Positions 49,012 through 59,065 of a stretch of DNA of 60,000 bases are shown one piece after another. How positions within the stretch are numbered: position 1 is the first letter of the stretch; each line of letters opens with the position of its first letter. The stretch is from Apostichopus japonicus (taxonomy: Eukaryota > Echinodermata > Holothuroidea > Aspidochirotida > Stichopodidae): positions 10,735,303 through 10,795,302 of the forward strand of contig NC_092581.1 of assembly GCF_037975245.1 (NCBI RefSeq), written 5' to 3'. The position numbers were made by a program, and so were the translations under genes. Below the pieces are notes generated by a model. The model was not told the DNA's origin. It did no database searches and saw nothing but the letters and a program-made list of their open reading frames with translations.

Positions 49012-49203
49012 GGAAATACTTGGTTCTCAGGCAAAAGTGTACATCTGGTTGGTCATTTTCAAGCCCGAGAAGTGCCATTTCCGGTGATCTAGGGGGTATC
49101 AAAACCTGACATTTTCTTGTACGCTCCGCGCCAACCGATGGTGGCGCTCCGCTTAGATAGTAATTCGCGCCCCCCGGGTTAGAAAATCCTGGATACGCCC
49201 CTG
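49012..49203. repeat. Right part of a CAGGGGCG-type element
   Basis: Same content as 30650-30844: ACTTGGTTCTCAGGCAAAAG, the core (49067-49160) and the terminus TCCTGGATACGCCCCTG. Confidence 0.8.
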
Positions 49204-49514
49204 GTTACTACCAGCAGTGAGCAATTCCCAACCCAACCCCCGGGCCTCGGTCCATTGTCAAACCCTATCCAGGAATTTTGGGGGCTTATATATGAAAAGC
49301 TCGAATCTTTTTAAAAGTCGGGAGGAGGTTATAAGGGCCAGGGCACACGACGACCTAGTAGTGCCAGTTTAACCGTCACCCTGACCCAATTGTAAATATG
49401 CTCTCGGAGTTGCCCGAGGGACCAGTGTATATGTTGAGGCCCGCGGGAAACTAAACTCGAAAAAAGACGGGCGTATCCGTCGCTGTATCCGTCTCCTAAA
49501 GTTAACGGCATATG

Positions 49515-49810
49515 TCCAGGGGTATATTCGTCCGGGGGTATTTATCCGGGGGGTAATTGTCTAGGGGGGTAATTGTCTAGGGGGTATTCGTCCGAGGGGG
49601 TAGTTGTCCGGGTGGGTACTTGTCCGGGGGGTTTTTGTCCTCGGGGGTAACTGTCCGGGGGGTTTCTGTCCGGGTGGTAGTTGTCCTGGGGGGTAGTTGT
49701 CCGGGATGGTATTTGTCCCGGGGGTATCTGTCCGGGTGGTAATCGTCCGGGGGGTTATTGTCTGGGGGGTAATCGTCCGGGGGGTATTTGTCTGGGGGGT
49801 ATTTGTCCGG
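49515..49810. repeat. 15-bp array, right foldback arm
   Basis: Units of GGGGGGTATTTGTCC type, inverse of the 41350-41612 array. Confidence 0.93.
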
Positions 49811-50136
49811 TCACGGGGAAATTAGGTGAACAAATGAGCATAAGGTGTGAGCAGAGCAACTTTACTGGGGTGTAGGAGCAGCTGAACAATTTTGATCGAA
49901 AGGGGAATATTGTTAGGAAATTAGGATTGCAGGGAGAGTGTACTCACAGTGCAATCATTGCCCTCTTTGCATTCAAATTTGTCTAGTTACTTTTTGGCAG
50001 TACTGGTGGTCTGTTATTGCATAAGGGATGAAAAGGTGTCTGTACTTGTTGGTTCTGAGACACTGGATATCTGCTATTCAACAAGTAATTAGAAAGAGGC
50101 TAAGCTGCAGTCGACCAGCATTTGACACTGACAGTA

Positions 50137-50228
50137 TGCCTACGTATATCATACTGTCGTACTGTACACTGACCAGGGTAGGACTTTCACGGTCAGTGTA
50201 CAGTACGACAGTATGATATACGTAGGCA
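50137..50228. repeat. Perfect 38-bp inverted repeat (hairpin)
   Basis: Arms 50137-50174 (TGCCTACGTATATCATACTG..) and 50191-50228 are exact complements around a 16-base loop. Part of the right arm is repeated again at about 50230-50272. Confidence 0.95.
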
Positions 50229-50272
50229 CAGTATGATATACGTAGTGTACAGTACGACAGTATGATATTACG

Positions 50273-53200
50273 TCGGACTACCAAATCTTTCAAAATGTTG
50301 TGTGCTTGGTAGTCCTTCGGACGACCAAAAAAAAAGGAAGGCTTTGAAGAATTATTGAGCCTAATTATATTTCATTAAAAACGAAAGTCAATTTAATTAA
50401 GTAGTTTCTGAATAACACCCAAACCAAACGTGAATTATTTAAAAACATGCGCGAAATATTAACTTTACAACATCGTTAGAAAAAATCTGTTCACTAATAA
50501 AGTCGCCTAACGTTAGTCTCTAATGATGTACCCAGAAAACAAATGAGACTTGTGGCTAAATGCCAGTGCAATGCATTTTGCACGGTGTTGTAACAACAGT
50601 CGATCAGACACTGACAGTCTATAGGCCGAGTGAAAATGCATTGCCTGACAATGGGGGAAATCTAGCCTATACTGCTGAATTTGTGACGCAGTTATAAGAT
50701 ATCCATGGCATACTTTCAGTATTGCTGTTATCTTCGACCACATGGTTGCCTAACAACACACTAAGTCAATTGGGGAAATCTAGCCTATACCGCTGAATTT
50801 GTGACGCAGTTATAAGGTATCCATGGAATACAGTAATGTTATTAGCGAAAAAAATACTGACAACTTTTTTAATTTAAATTGTCACGAAACGGAAACTGAT
50901 GAAAATTTTAAAATGACAAGTTAGAGTAGCTATATTACGTGATAAAATGAAAAGAGATTAAATCTGTTTTACAATCTTTAAAAAGTTACAACAAAACTGT
51001 CGATATTATGAAACAAACTGCGTTCGGCAAAGCCCCGTTTCTAGACTGCCTTACAATGAACAGCGTGCACTATACGTACTGTACATCAGTTTACAACTGC
51101 AGTGTTTACCCCTAACATTTTTGGCACGTTTCCAAAAAACTTTTCATGTAGTAAACTATTTTGGCTTCACTCTAGAATTAATAAGGCCAGTCAGTAAAGG
51201 ATCGGTAAAGTTATGCGAAATATTATCTTAGACGTTCAAGAAAAGTAGGTAAATATCCCCGTAAAACACACCTCAAGCCAACCGACTCCTCCGCATGAAC
51301 AAAACAATCTATTCCCCATGATACACGAGGCACAGTCTATAACATACAGACATAGCACGATATCACGGCCCAATGGCTAAAGTATGGCCATCTTTATGAA
51401 AGTAAACCTTTTAATCCCATGTTTTAGGCCACTTGGCATGATTAACTAAACGCTAAATATTGTTCCCATGTCCTTGTGGAAAACGTCAACTTCGCAAAAT
51501 ACAATTACTTGTGTTTTTGTTGTTACGTGAGATCCGTAACCGATGAAGTGGTTAAGCTATATACTATACACTTAACTATGGTAGGATATTAATTTTTCTT
51601 TTTTTTGTGGAAATTCTAGAAAATACTTTCTTTTCTCCGCGCTCAACACCAGATGTGGTCTGATGGTTTGTTCATAAATGGGTGAACTAGAGCCTTGTTT
51701 ACATGACATTAGTTGCATTTAGCACGATATGCCAGTTTCGCGTGAATTTTTCGAAAGTATTTTGCTCGATCTTTCGTAAAGTTTGAAAGATGTACCAACT
51801 TACTGTTCGTACACAATTGGTAATTTCTCTACTGATTTTCAGAGTTTTTCTCTATACAGTCAATGTTGTAAAGGACGGGTTTTTTCGAAGTTCAAAAGTC
51901 AGTAAATGAAGTTGAAATTATCGTCATTTGTTCAATCCTCAAAAAATATCGTTTTGAAAAAAAAAAATTATCGCGATAATAATAATTTTCGATATATCGC
52001 CCAACCCTACGTGATTGTCTAAGATACAATTCAAATGCATCTTCGTACCACCAGTGATTGTTGTCAAAATGTACGTAGCAAATATGAGACAAGGCCTAAC
52101 GGTATGATATTTGAGTGCAGACATATGATAATCTTTACCACAAGCTTCGTTATCTCTACACAGGGAAAAAGTTAACGTTGCAAGTAATTGTTGTCAAACA
52201 AGTTACTTGTGTTCATTGAGCACTAAAAATGCAAGAATGTTTGCAGACAATCGGTAGCGACTATTAGCCAATCAAATCACGGGAATCTTGATAAAGCATC
52301 ATTGTCTATTTTTAGCATGAAAATCTCTGTAATGAAGTTTTGGTAGCCCTGTACCTTGCGGTTGATTGTTGTGATATAATTATTTTCAAACAAATTCAAT
52401 GATCTGTAGGAGTAGGAGAACTTTTGATTCTTGTCAGAAGAAGAAATAATGAAAGATGTTCATTCAAAAATGTGGTTTGTTATGTTTTCCGTTGACCTAG
52501 TTGTGAGTGTGTACTTGGGGATTGCAAGCAATTTGAAGATTTTGCGTCCCTGGCCAAAACATTGCGTCCCGTACCCAGAATCCTGTGTTCGTAACCATGC
52601 TGGAATACTTTCGTTATTGCTGTTATCTTAGACCACATGGTAGCATAACTCAATGGGAATATCTTGCCTAACCATAGGTTTGCCAAAAAAAAAAATCACA
52701 CTGCGTAGTATTTGGGTAATAAATAAGGAACCGGGAGGTATCGCGTCGGGCGGGTATCCGGTTACCCGGAAACCCCGTGCAAACACTTTTTGAAAACAGT
52801 ACACAATAACATGGTTATATGCTAAACTAATAAAGCTTTGGTTGACACAATCAGATTAAGCACCAAAATGTTTTGCTTTGTATTATTTGTGTTCATTTTC
52901 AATTTTGGTGGAAAATTTGGAAGGACTACCAAGTTTTTTGCAGGACTACCAAATATTTGAAAATCCTTGAAACTGGTAGTCCTTCGGACAACCTTCTCAA
53001 ATTCCTGAAAATCCAACACTGACTGACTGTACAGTACATACTACATAGGCATAGTACTCCATATGTACAGTGTGTGTGTGCAAATCACGAACGACAACCC
53101 TGTCGTTGTTGAGGAAAAAGTTAAGAGGAACTGCTGCCTGCTCTCTGTATGTTGAACTGATCGATTTTGCATGCTATGAGTTGACCCCAATTAACCCGTC

Positions 53201-53869
53201 ACTTACAATGTTAATTACAATGTCAATTACAATGTTACTCCAACGTGGGGATATTTGTGCTAACTGCTCATGTAATTCCATAAATCACTGTTCAAAGGCT
53301 ATTTGTCGGGCTGACAAATAAACTTCCAGTCCGAGTTATGAGTTATAAATTATCTCAGGCAAATGGGACAGAGAGTGGTGATGATTGGGTTGTTTAGAAT
53401 CCTTGGCTCATGAGGATTCAAAATGGGGTGGGTGAAATTCACATACAAGCAACTTCGTTTTTTGCCGGTCCAGAGCAAAGTCAGCAAGGATCTTTAACAT
53501 GGAAATCCCAGTTACTAGCCAGAAATAAAAAGTGTAGCCGATAAAACCACAAGTATAATGTTGTTTCTCTTCATCGTGGGTTTCACAGCAGTTGGAACTA
53601 CCGACAACAGAATATGGTCATTAGGGACAGGGTTCATAGAGAATATTGACTTCATGCCCCCTATCTCATGATTTCAGTGACGAATGATACTGATTCATTT
53701 CCCCATTGGATTAGCACAGGGGGGTATAGATTTGTTGTTCATTTGGTTCATTCGGTGACGTCATAGCTTCATAATTATGAATATTTGGCTCTATTTTGGG
53801 AATGACATCTCTGGGATATTCACAGTTTGAAATCAATTTTCTCAACAACGTTACCTCCCATTTTCTTAA
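50273..53869. other. Interior of the large element, unassigned repeats
   Basis: Contains internal duplications. 46420-46620 is repeated at 52205-52390 (CATTGAGCACTRAARATGCA, TTTAGCATGAAAATCTCTGT, CTTGCGGTTGATTGTT). The TATTGCTGTTATCTT-ACCACATGG stretch at about 50718 recurs at 52617. No gene recognised. Confidence 0.5.
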
Positions 53870-54185
53870 AAATGGTACCGTTGGAAAGGGAAAAAGCTAC
53901 TCTGTTTGCACACATAATGGAATGGCCATGTTATGCGGTCTTTAACGTTGAGCCTCGGTGGACTCCGACAGTGACGGCAGATGCATCTATGGTTCTCGCG
54001 GTACATTCTCCTGGGTTAGGTTGCCCTCGTACAGATCCTTTATCAGCCGGATGTACTTCTTTCTCTTTTGGGCATTTCAATACTTCGCTTTGGGGCACTC
54101 TCTCCAGATCTATGAAGATACGCTGCAGCTGTCGTTGGCCTTCTCTGTATTTCTCCATCAGTTACCGCAATGCAAAGACACATAC
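53870..54185 (-). mobile_element. RTE-like LINE reverse transcriptase fragment
   Basis: Minus strand reads VFALR-LMEKYREGQRQLQRI, FIDLERVPQSEVLKCPKEKE, YIRLIKDLYEGNLTQ (shifted frame) and TARTIDASAVTVGVHRGST. This matches the order FALRQ-MEKYRE, VFIDLEKAYDRVP, KYIRLIKDMYEG, VGxHQGSALSP of RTE-clade LINEs. Lesions include a stop, frameshifts, loss of the KAYD part and Arg for Gln in the HQGS box. Only this scrap remains. Confidence 0.82.
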
Positions 54186-54301
54186 ATACATTGTACCATG
54201 GTGGTAGTAACCTCTCACAACATTGCTCATTGTCTGATTATGACTGCTGCCTTGTAACACTTGAAAATGTAGTGATACAGAACTTTATTTTCCAATCTTA
54301 G

Positions 54302-54397
54302 GTTTTATTGGCAGACCTGGAGTATTCTGTCGCTCTGATGGCTCTACCGTACATCTTCGACGAGAAGCCTGGGTTCTTGTATGTTTCGGACAAGAAA
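54302..54397 (+). pseudogene. Exon-like segment with LPYIF motif (uncharacterised animal family)
   Basis: Acceptor TTCCAATCTTAG, donor GTAAGT, 32 codons in phase 0. Encodes VLLADLEYSVALMALPYIFD, then EKPGFLYVSDKK. The L-x-ALP-[YF]-[IL]-F-x-E-x-P-x-x-L-[FY] pattern recalls a large, uncharacterised multi-exon family that is expanded in fishes and marine invertebrates (some members are annotated SAMD3-like). It lies in the sense direction inside the gene 2 intron. Confidence 0.5.
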
Positions 54398-55591
54398 GTA
54401 AGTTCCTCTTGTATATGGTCATTTTCACAGTAAAGGGTGTAAATTGACGCACTCTGACACCAAAGTTTCAACATGATTTGTCATGAACATTTCCACCAGA
54501 ATCATGTACATAAATATCTTAATTATCGGGGAAAACTACTTAAGAAGCTTAAACTACATCATAAAGTATGAAAATAGTTGTGAATGTCCTGACAAGCTAT
54601 CATGTGGCAAAGTGTCCTTGAATTGTGTCGCTTCATGAGGCCACTACTGACAAAAGGTCTTAAAATGCAAAGTTACACCATTTACTGTGAAAATGACCAT
54701 TTGTCCAGGAGCAGATAGGTTGTTGCTGCTGTTTAACATTTAAGGTGTGCCTGTATTCAATTGATTATGTCATTTTGGAACTCTCAGTTCTTCAGGTGTG
54801 ATCAAAGATTGTCTATTGTAAGTATAAGGCTCGTATCTTCAGGATGCCAAGGAGGGCTGCATCTGGCATTGTGAGGCTTGACGCCAGCCAACTAAAGGAC
54901 CTGACAATGATCAATGATTATACAGTATAGCTTGAGTACCCGCTCTGGGAGCTGGTAGCGAATGTATTCCTGGAATACCTATGGTCAGACTCCTTGTGTT
55001 CTAGAGATAGCAGAAGAGTGCAATCACTGAGCACCCAACAGCCCGGCAGTCAGGTCAGGGAGTATCCTGTGATCGGGTATGCGAAGTGAAACCACCCCCC
55101 CCCCCCTTCAGAGGTCTGGACCCCGATCTATGGTCTGACTTCTCACACGGAGGCCGCCGTTACTAACAATGTGCTCTACCCTTGTAATACATACAGTGTA
55201 GACACTGGAATTTGAACAGAAAAGGGAAAAAACACAGTATATGGGGAAATGTAATCACTACCATTAGAAAATACACATAGACACGGATTGACAGTGTCAA
55301 TATTCACTTTAACTGTGCAGTTGCGTTCAAAATCCCAAACAGTCCTGCATTTAGATGTGAATCAGCCGCTTGGTTTTCACTTGTATATTGTTTTTTTTTA
55401 CTAACTCTGCCGAGTGCCGATACCTGCAAAATGTTCACATATGTTTGGCACAAAATTGCCTGCAGCTATTGAAAAAAAATAGTACCACCATAACTCGGAA
55501 GCATCAGTCAGTCCCAGAGTTAACAATGGAATTTTTGTGGTCAACCATATGTCAATGTACTCTGATTGTTATCTATCATTTCCTTTTTCAG

Positions 55592-55876
55592 GAGATAGTG
55601 TCACCAACACCAGTTTTAGTGCTGCAGTGTAGTACCATCAAACCTGATGCCATCTCTGTATGGGCCGAAGGATGACAAGTCTGTCAAGGGATTTCCAGCA
55701 TCTGGTATGGAGTGGTACTCTTGATGGCCGTGTACTATGCGCATGGGATCGACTACGCCATAGAGGCGGCCAACACTCTGGGATTCCTACAACGTTACAT
55801 GATGAGTATCAAGAAAGAAGATGAGGGGCCAAAAATACCAACTCCAATACTGCGACTGCTTTCTGCATTGATATGA
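55592..55876 (+). pseudogene. Terminal exon-like segment of the same family, with in-frame TGA
   Basis: Follows a strong acceptor (TTTCCTTTTTCAG). Encodes EIVSPTPVLVLQCSTIKPDA, then ISVWAEG, a TGA at 55673-55675, then QVCQGISSIWYGVVLLMAVY, YAHGIDYAIEAANTLGFLQR and YMM, to a TGA at 55874. PTP-x-[IV] followed by a hydrophobic stretch, then Y-x-x-x-[IM]-x-Y-x-x-E, then a TL-x-F-[LI]-Q-R ending is the C-terminal pattern of that family. The single internal stop with intact flanking frame suggests recent inactivation. Confidence 0.55.
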
Positions 55877-55895
55877 ATCAAATTTCCACAGCACA

Positions 55896-56110
55896 ATGCA
55901 TATTCCATATGACTGTGACTTTTGCAGGGGTACTCGTCAAAGGCATTTTTTCTCACTGCAGAAGCTTTTTCGACACCTCGAAATAGCTCATGCACATCAA
56001 CCCAATATCGCAAAATGGGATCTTACAGAAAACATATCCGTCGTTGCCACAATGCTCGGCATTCACAAGAACCTGAAGCTGAGGAGCATAATGATTGCTT
56101 TGTGGTTTAG
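55896..56110 (+). pseudogene. C2H2 zinc-finger-like N-terminal fragment, frameshifted
   Basis: One frame reads YDCDFCRGTRQRHFFSLQKL, then FRHLEIAHAHQPNIA (C-x2-C..H-x4-H). Another frame then reads YRKHIRRCHNARHSQEPEAE. The same uncharacterised family often starts with such fingers (LFRHL-x-x-x-HAHxPN, then YxxYRxHxxRxH). A finger-type start lying directly 3' of the terminal exon suggests two tandem decayed copies or a rearrangement. Confidence 0.45.
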
Positions 56111-57010
56111 TTGCTTCATGAAGAAGAAATCCCATTTATTTGTTGAAGTCAAGTATATCTTATATTCTTGTAATATGTGGCTTATTTGTAGCTGCATAAT
56201 GATGGCAGAAGCATTTGTAGAACATTACATTGCCTATAAAGTCAGAAGAACCACTGAGTGGTTAACCTTTTCACCAGGTGAAGAGAATGATTTTCATGCT
56301 CTGGATACCATATAGGAGTGCTGGAAATATGTACATTCCATTGAGGTATAAGGTAACTGCTACAAGATAAGCCAGAACAACATACATCAAAGCTTTCAGT
56401 GTTGGTTCACAAAAATTGTAGGTGGGATTGTAATATCACACTGAATCGCAATATACTAGTCGAATTAGCAGGGATGAGTAAATGACCACTACACAGCTTA
56501 TAGTAAATGTAGGAGAAGTCTTTGAGAACACATTGTTTCACCTGATTAATTTCACTTACATGCACTTGCATGTTTGAATATTTTGTGGTGTGGTGCAGCT
56601 GTTATTGAGTTATTCTCCTGTTTGTATTTCATGATTGTGCATGTACAAAGCATACAGCATTTGGCATAATCCCAACATTGCATTCCTCAGAGAACTGTTA
56701 AGTGATTGAATAATTCCACATTGTATATCAGCTCATTCTACAATTTTTGGATGTAAATCACAAAGTTGTTGTGATATGACGAAAGGTAATGTCTTTTTAT
56801 TGTATTTCAGCATTTTGAATCTAATTGATATTTCATGCAATAGATAATTGACAAGATTTGTATGTTTCGTGGTTTGCTGAATTTTAAAGTGAATAAAGTT
56901 ATTTGCAAGTTGACAGAACATCATCAGACTTCTGACATTATTTTTAAGCAAAAATTGTACACATGTCACAATAGCTGCAACTTAATACTATTTTCTGGTC
57001 TTCATGGCTT
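56111..57010. other. Right interior of the large element
   Basis: AT-rich and unassigned. An AATAAA on the + strand at about 56892 could serve the exon-like segments above. Confidence 0.4.
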
Positions 57011-57029
57011 CTGTGAACAGTAAAAAGTA

Positions 57030-57514
57030 AGAACCTTCCAAAGAACTTTTGAGAACAATTTCAAAGGGGTTCCCCTGGGAACCATATTTGAAAAGGTTCT
57101 CGGTAGAACCTTAAGGGTTCTGCACACAGCTACAAATTGAAAGAACCTTTTATGGTTCTGGTGAGAACCATTTCAAAGGGGTTCTCAAAAGAACCTTAGT
57201 CATAAAAGTTCTTGATAGAACCTTAGGGGTTCTGCATATATGCGTATACGGGACAAAATGAAAGAACCTTTTATGGTTCTTTCGAGAACCATTCAAAGGG
57301 GTTCTCAAAAGAACCTTAGTCATAAAAGTTCTTGAAAGAACCTTAGAGGTTCTGCATACGGGACAAAATGAAAGAACCTTTTATGGTTCTTTCGAGAACC
57401 ATTTCGTAGGGTTCTTACTAGAACCATCATGAAAAGGGTTCTCGTTAAGAACCATTGAAGGTTCTGCATACGGGACAAGTCCAAGAACCAGTTTTGGTTC
57501 TATGTGGAACCATA
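57030..57514. repeat. Right GGTTCT/AGAACC subterminal array
   Basis: About 500 bp of irregular GGTTCT, AGAACC, GGGGTTCTCAAAAGAACCTT and TTCTGCATACGGGACAA units, next to the right terminus of the 20.6-kb element. Two units of roughly 110 bp are nearly identical. Confidence 0.92.
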
Positions 57515-57629
57515 TTTTCTTAGAGTGTATATGTTTCATTCGTAAGTCTGAGCAGACTAGATAACACGTTGTTGCAAAAACTCCAATCAAAATAGAGCTA
57601 ATTTTTTTCCTTTTTTGAACTTTTTACAG

Positions 57630-57798
57630 CTACGGAATACGTTGGTCCAAACAAGAGAATGGTGTCTGGCCTCTTCATTGAATATTTCTTTGCTTCTGGA
57701 TTTATGATCGTTACTGTTTTAGCTTGGATCATACGCGATTGGGTTAAGCTTCAACTGACCGTTACTTTGTTACAATGCTACATTTTGCTCTACTTGCC
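57630..57798 (+). CDS. SLC22 gene 2, exon 4 (TM5-TM6)
   Basis: Acceptor AACTTTTTACAG, donor GTAAGT. Encodes TEYVGPNKRMVSGLFIEYFF, then the segment 5-6 hairpin with WIIRDWVKLQLTVTLLQC. E-x-V-G-x-x-K-R is conserved. It is 169 bp with the same phases as gene 1 exon 4, and lies 102 bp right of the large element's terminus. Confidence 0.95.
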
Positions 57799-58511
57799 GT
57801 AAGTATATAGATGTCGTGGACCTCGCCGGATGAACATTAATTAACAAATTGAAGGATGCCTTCAAAAATAAAAATAAAACTATAGTAGTAATAAAATTCA
57901 GTCGGTAGAAAGTTCCACATTGTTGCCATTGCACTGCTTAGTTTATAATCAAGCATTTATAAGTTTTCGCAAGCATTTTGCAAATTTTTAAATAATATTT
58001 ACCAACAAAAATCCTGTTTGCTAACACACACACACACACACACACACTTTGCAATCCACGCACTCGAACCGTTAACATAACCCTAAATTTAACAGTAGAA
58101 TTCTCCTGAGGACGTAGTGATTCTTTTCCTAATTCCTACCCAAAGTCAGTCCACCCCTCCTATCAGAAGTTCAACAAAGAAACAACAACCCCCCCCCTTC
58201 CCTTTCCACTCCCTCACCTCACCCTTTATACCTATCAAATATTATCAACATAAAGTTGATGCACAGTTCTGAAGAAAACAGTGTCAATGAAGAATCGAAT
58301 TCGTACATTGGATATAACTACATTAGTACAGAGTCAAATGTGTTTGTGATGTGAAACATAATGGTGGTATAGTACAATATCCTACACATTTAGTAGTCAT
58401 CGAAAAAATGTGTCCCGGCTTTGACAGTAGAAATACAAACAACATCATGAACACACCCACACCTATTCCGCATTAATCGCAAGACACTTGTGTGAGAGAA
58501 TCAAGATTTGG

Positions 58512-58543
<32 letters not shown>

Positions 58544-58687
58544 GGCGGTCCTTGAGTTAAGTAAGAAAATGGTTACATGTTATGATGTCTCGCCTGAAAC
58601 TTTAATTTCCACATAATTTTCAGTGAGATTCTGTAGTTAAATTTCATACCCCAACTTATGTTTTTTATTATCGTTGTAAAATTACAG
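57799..58687 (+). other. Intron 4 of gene 2
   Basis: 0.9 kb with an (AC)n run at 58025, oligo-C at 58188 and a poly-T run at 58517-58542; nothing else recognised. Confidence 0.7.
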
Positions 58688-58868
58688 CTTTGTTCCTGAA
58701 TCGCCTAGATGGCTAGTGGCAGAGAATAGAATTCCAGAGGCTGCAAAAATAATCAAGAGAATTGCGAAAGGAAATGGAACAACACCGCCACCAAACTTCG
58801 AAGAAGAACTCCGTGAAGAGTACCAACAGAAGAAAATGGTGAAACCAAAAGATAATATTAGAACATTA
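58688..58868 (+). CDS. SLC22 gene 2, exon 5 (PESPRWL loop), last exon in window
   Basis: Acceptor TAAAATTACAG. Encodes FVPESPRWLVAENRIPEAAK, IIKRIAKGNGTTPPPNFEEE and LREEYQQKKMVKPKDNIRTL. The donor GTAGGC is chosen because it sits in phase 0 and aligns with the GTAGGT donor of gene 1 exon 5. ATG/GTGAAA at 58839 and AAAG/GTAAAG at about 58893 are alternatives. Exons 6 onward lie outside the window. Confidence 0.85.
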
Positions 58869-58904
58869 GTAGGCCTATATCAACCAGTAAAAGGTAAAGT
58901 TGCA

Positions 58905-58955
58905 TCCGCCGCCCCCCCCCCCCCCTGACTGTATGGACGCTCCGCCACTGCCTCG
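58905..58955. repeat. Right end of a CAGTGGCGGAGC-type MITE
   Basis: GCATCCGCC, an oligo-C run, then GACTGTATGGACGCTCCGCC and ACTG, identical to the right end of the 8586-8994 element. No left end fits between exon 5 and here, so it is a truncated copy about 36 bp past the donor. Confidence 0.8.
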
Positions 58956-58966
58956 CTAGTCCCCAT

Positions 58967-59065
58967 TTATAATGCAATGAAGCCCAAGTACACAACGCGA
59001 GGACTCGAACCTAATTAAAAAGATCAAAAGTCCACTGCCTTAACCACTTGACCAAAACGCCCCCA
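58967..59065 (-). repeat. tRNA-like SINE head, degenerate
   Basis: Minus strand reads GTTTTGGTCAAGTGGTTAAG (box A-like) and GGTTCGAGTCC (box B). The intervening arms do not fold into a tRNA, so it is treated as a SINE or tRNA relic and not a functional tRNA gene. Confidence 0.5.

Larger units (their letters stand above)
41262..50016. mobile_element. Large foldback element with 15-bp repeat arms
   Basis: Left arm: GTACTGCCTGAAAGTAACTA at about 41265, then an array of 15-bp units (GGACAAATACCCCCC) at 41350-41612. Right arm: the complementary array at about 49515-49810 (GGGGTATTTGTCC) and then TCTAGTTACTTTTTGGCAGTAC at about 49982-50008. Arms of tandem 15-bp units bounded by a unique terminus resemble the TU foldback elements described in sea urchins (established knowledge, family only). 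The interior is filled with further nested elements. Confidence 0.75.
36919..57528. mobile_element. Candidate giant CACTA-like element (20.6 kb)
   Basis: Left terminus ACACTCTAAGAAAA (36919-36932) and right terminus TTTTCTTAGAGTGT (57515-57528) are exact complements, extending one more base to T/A. Written as TA-CACTCTAAG..CTTAGAGTG-TA, the ends give a TA duplication and a CACT-type terminus. Each terminus is followed inward by an array of GGTTCT/AGAACC units. Short termini starting CACT, a 2-3 bp duplication and long subterminal repeat arrays are features of CACTA/EnSpm transposons. Neither array has a second terminus of its own nearby, which argues against two separate small elements. No CACTA transposase was recognised. 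The insertion explains the long intron of gene 2. Confidence 0.6.

Noticed and set aside
42619-49203. One 6.6-kb CAGGCGCG/GGATACGCCCCTG element with a GTTAC duplication
   Set aside because: The 5-bp flank match is weak against the 8-bp duplications of the group, and the arms may come from two copies. The ends are listed separately.
58967-59065. Functional minus-strand tRNA
   Set aside because: Promoter boxes are present, but the acceptor and anticodon stems do not form.
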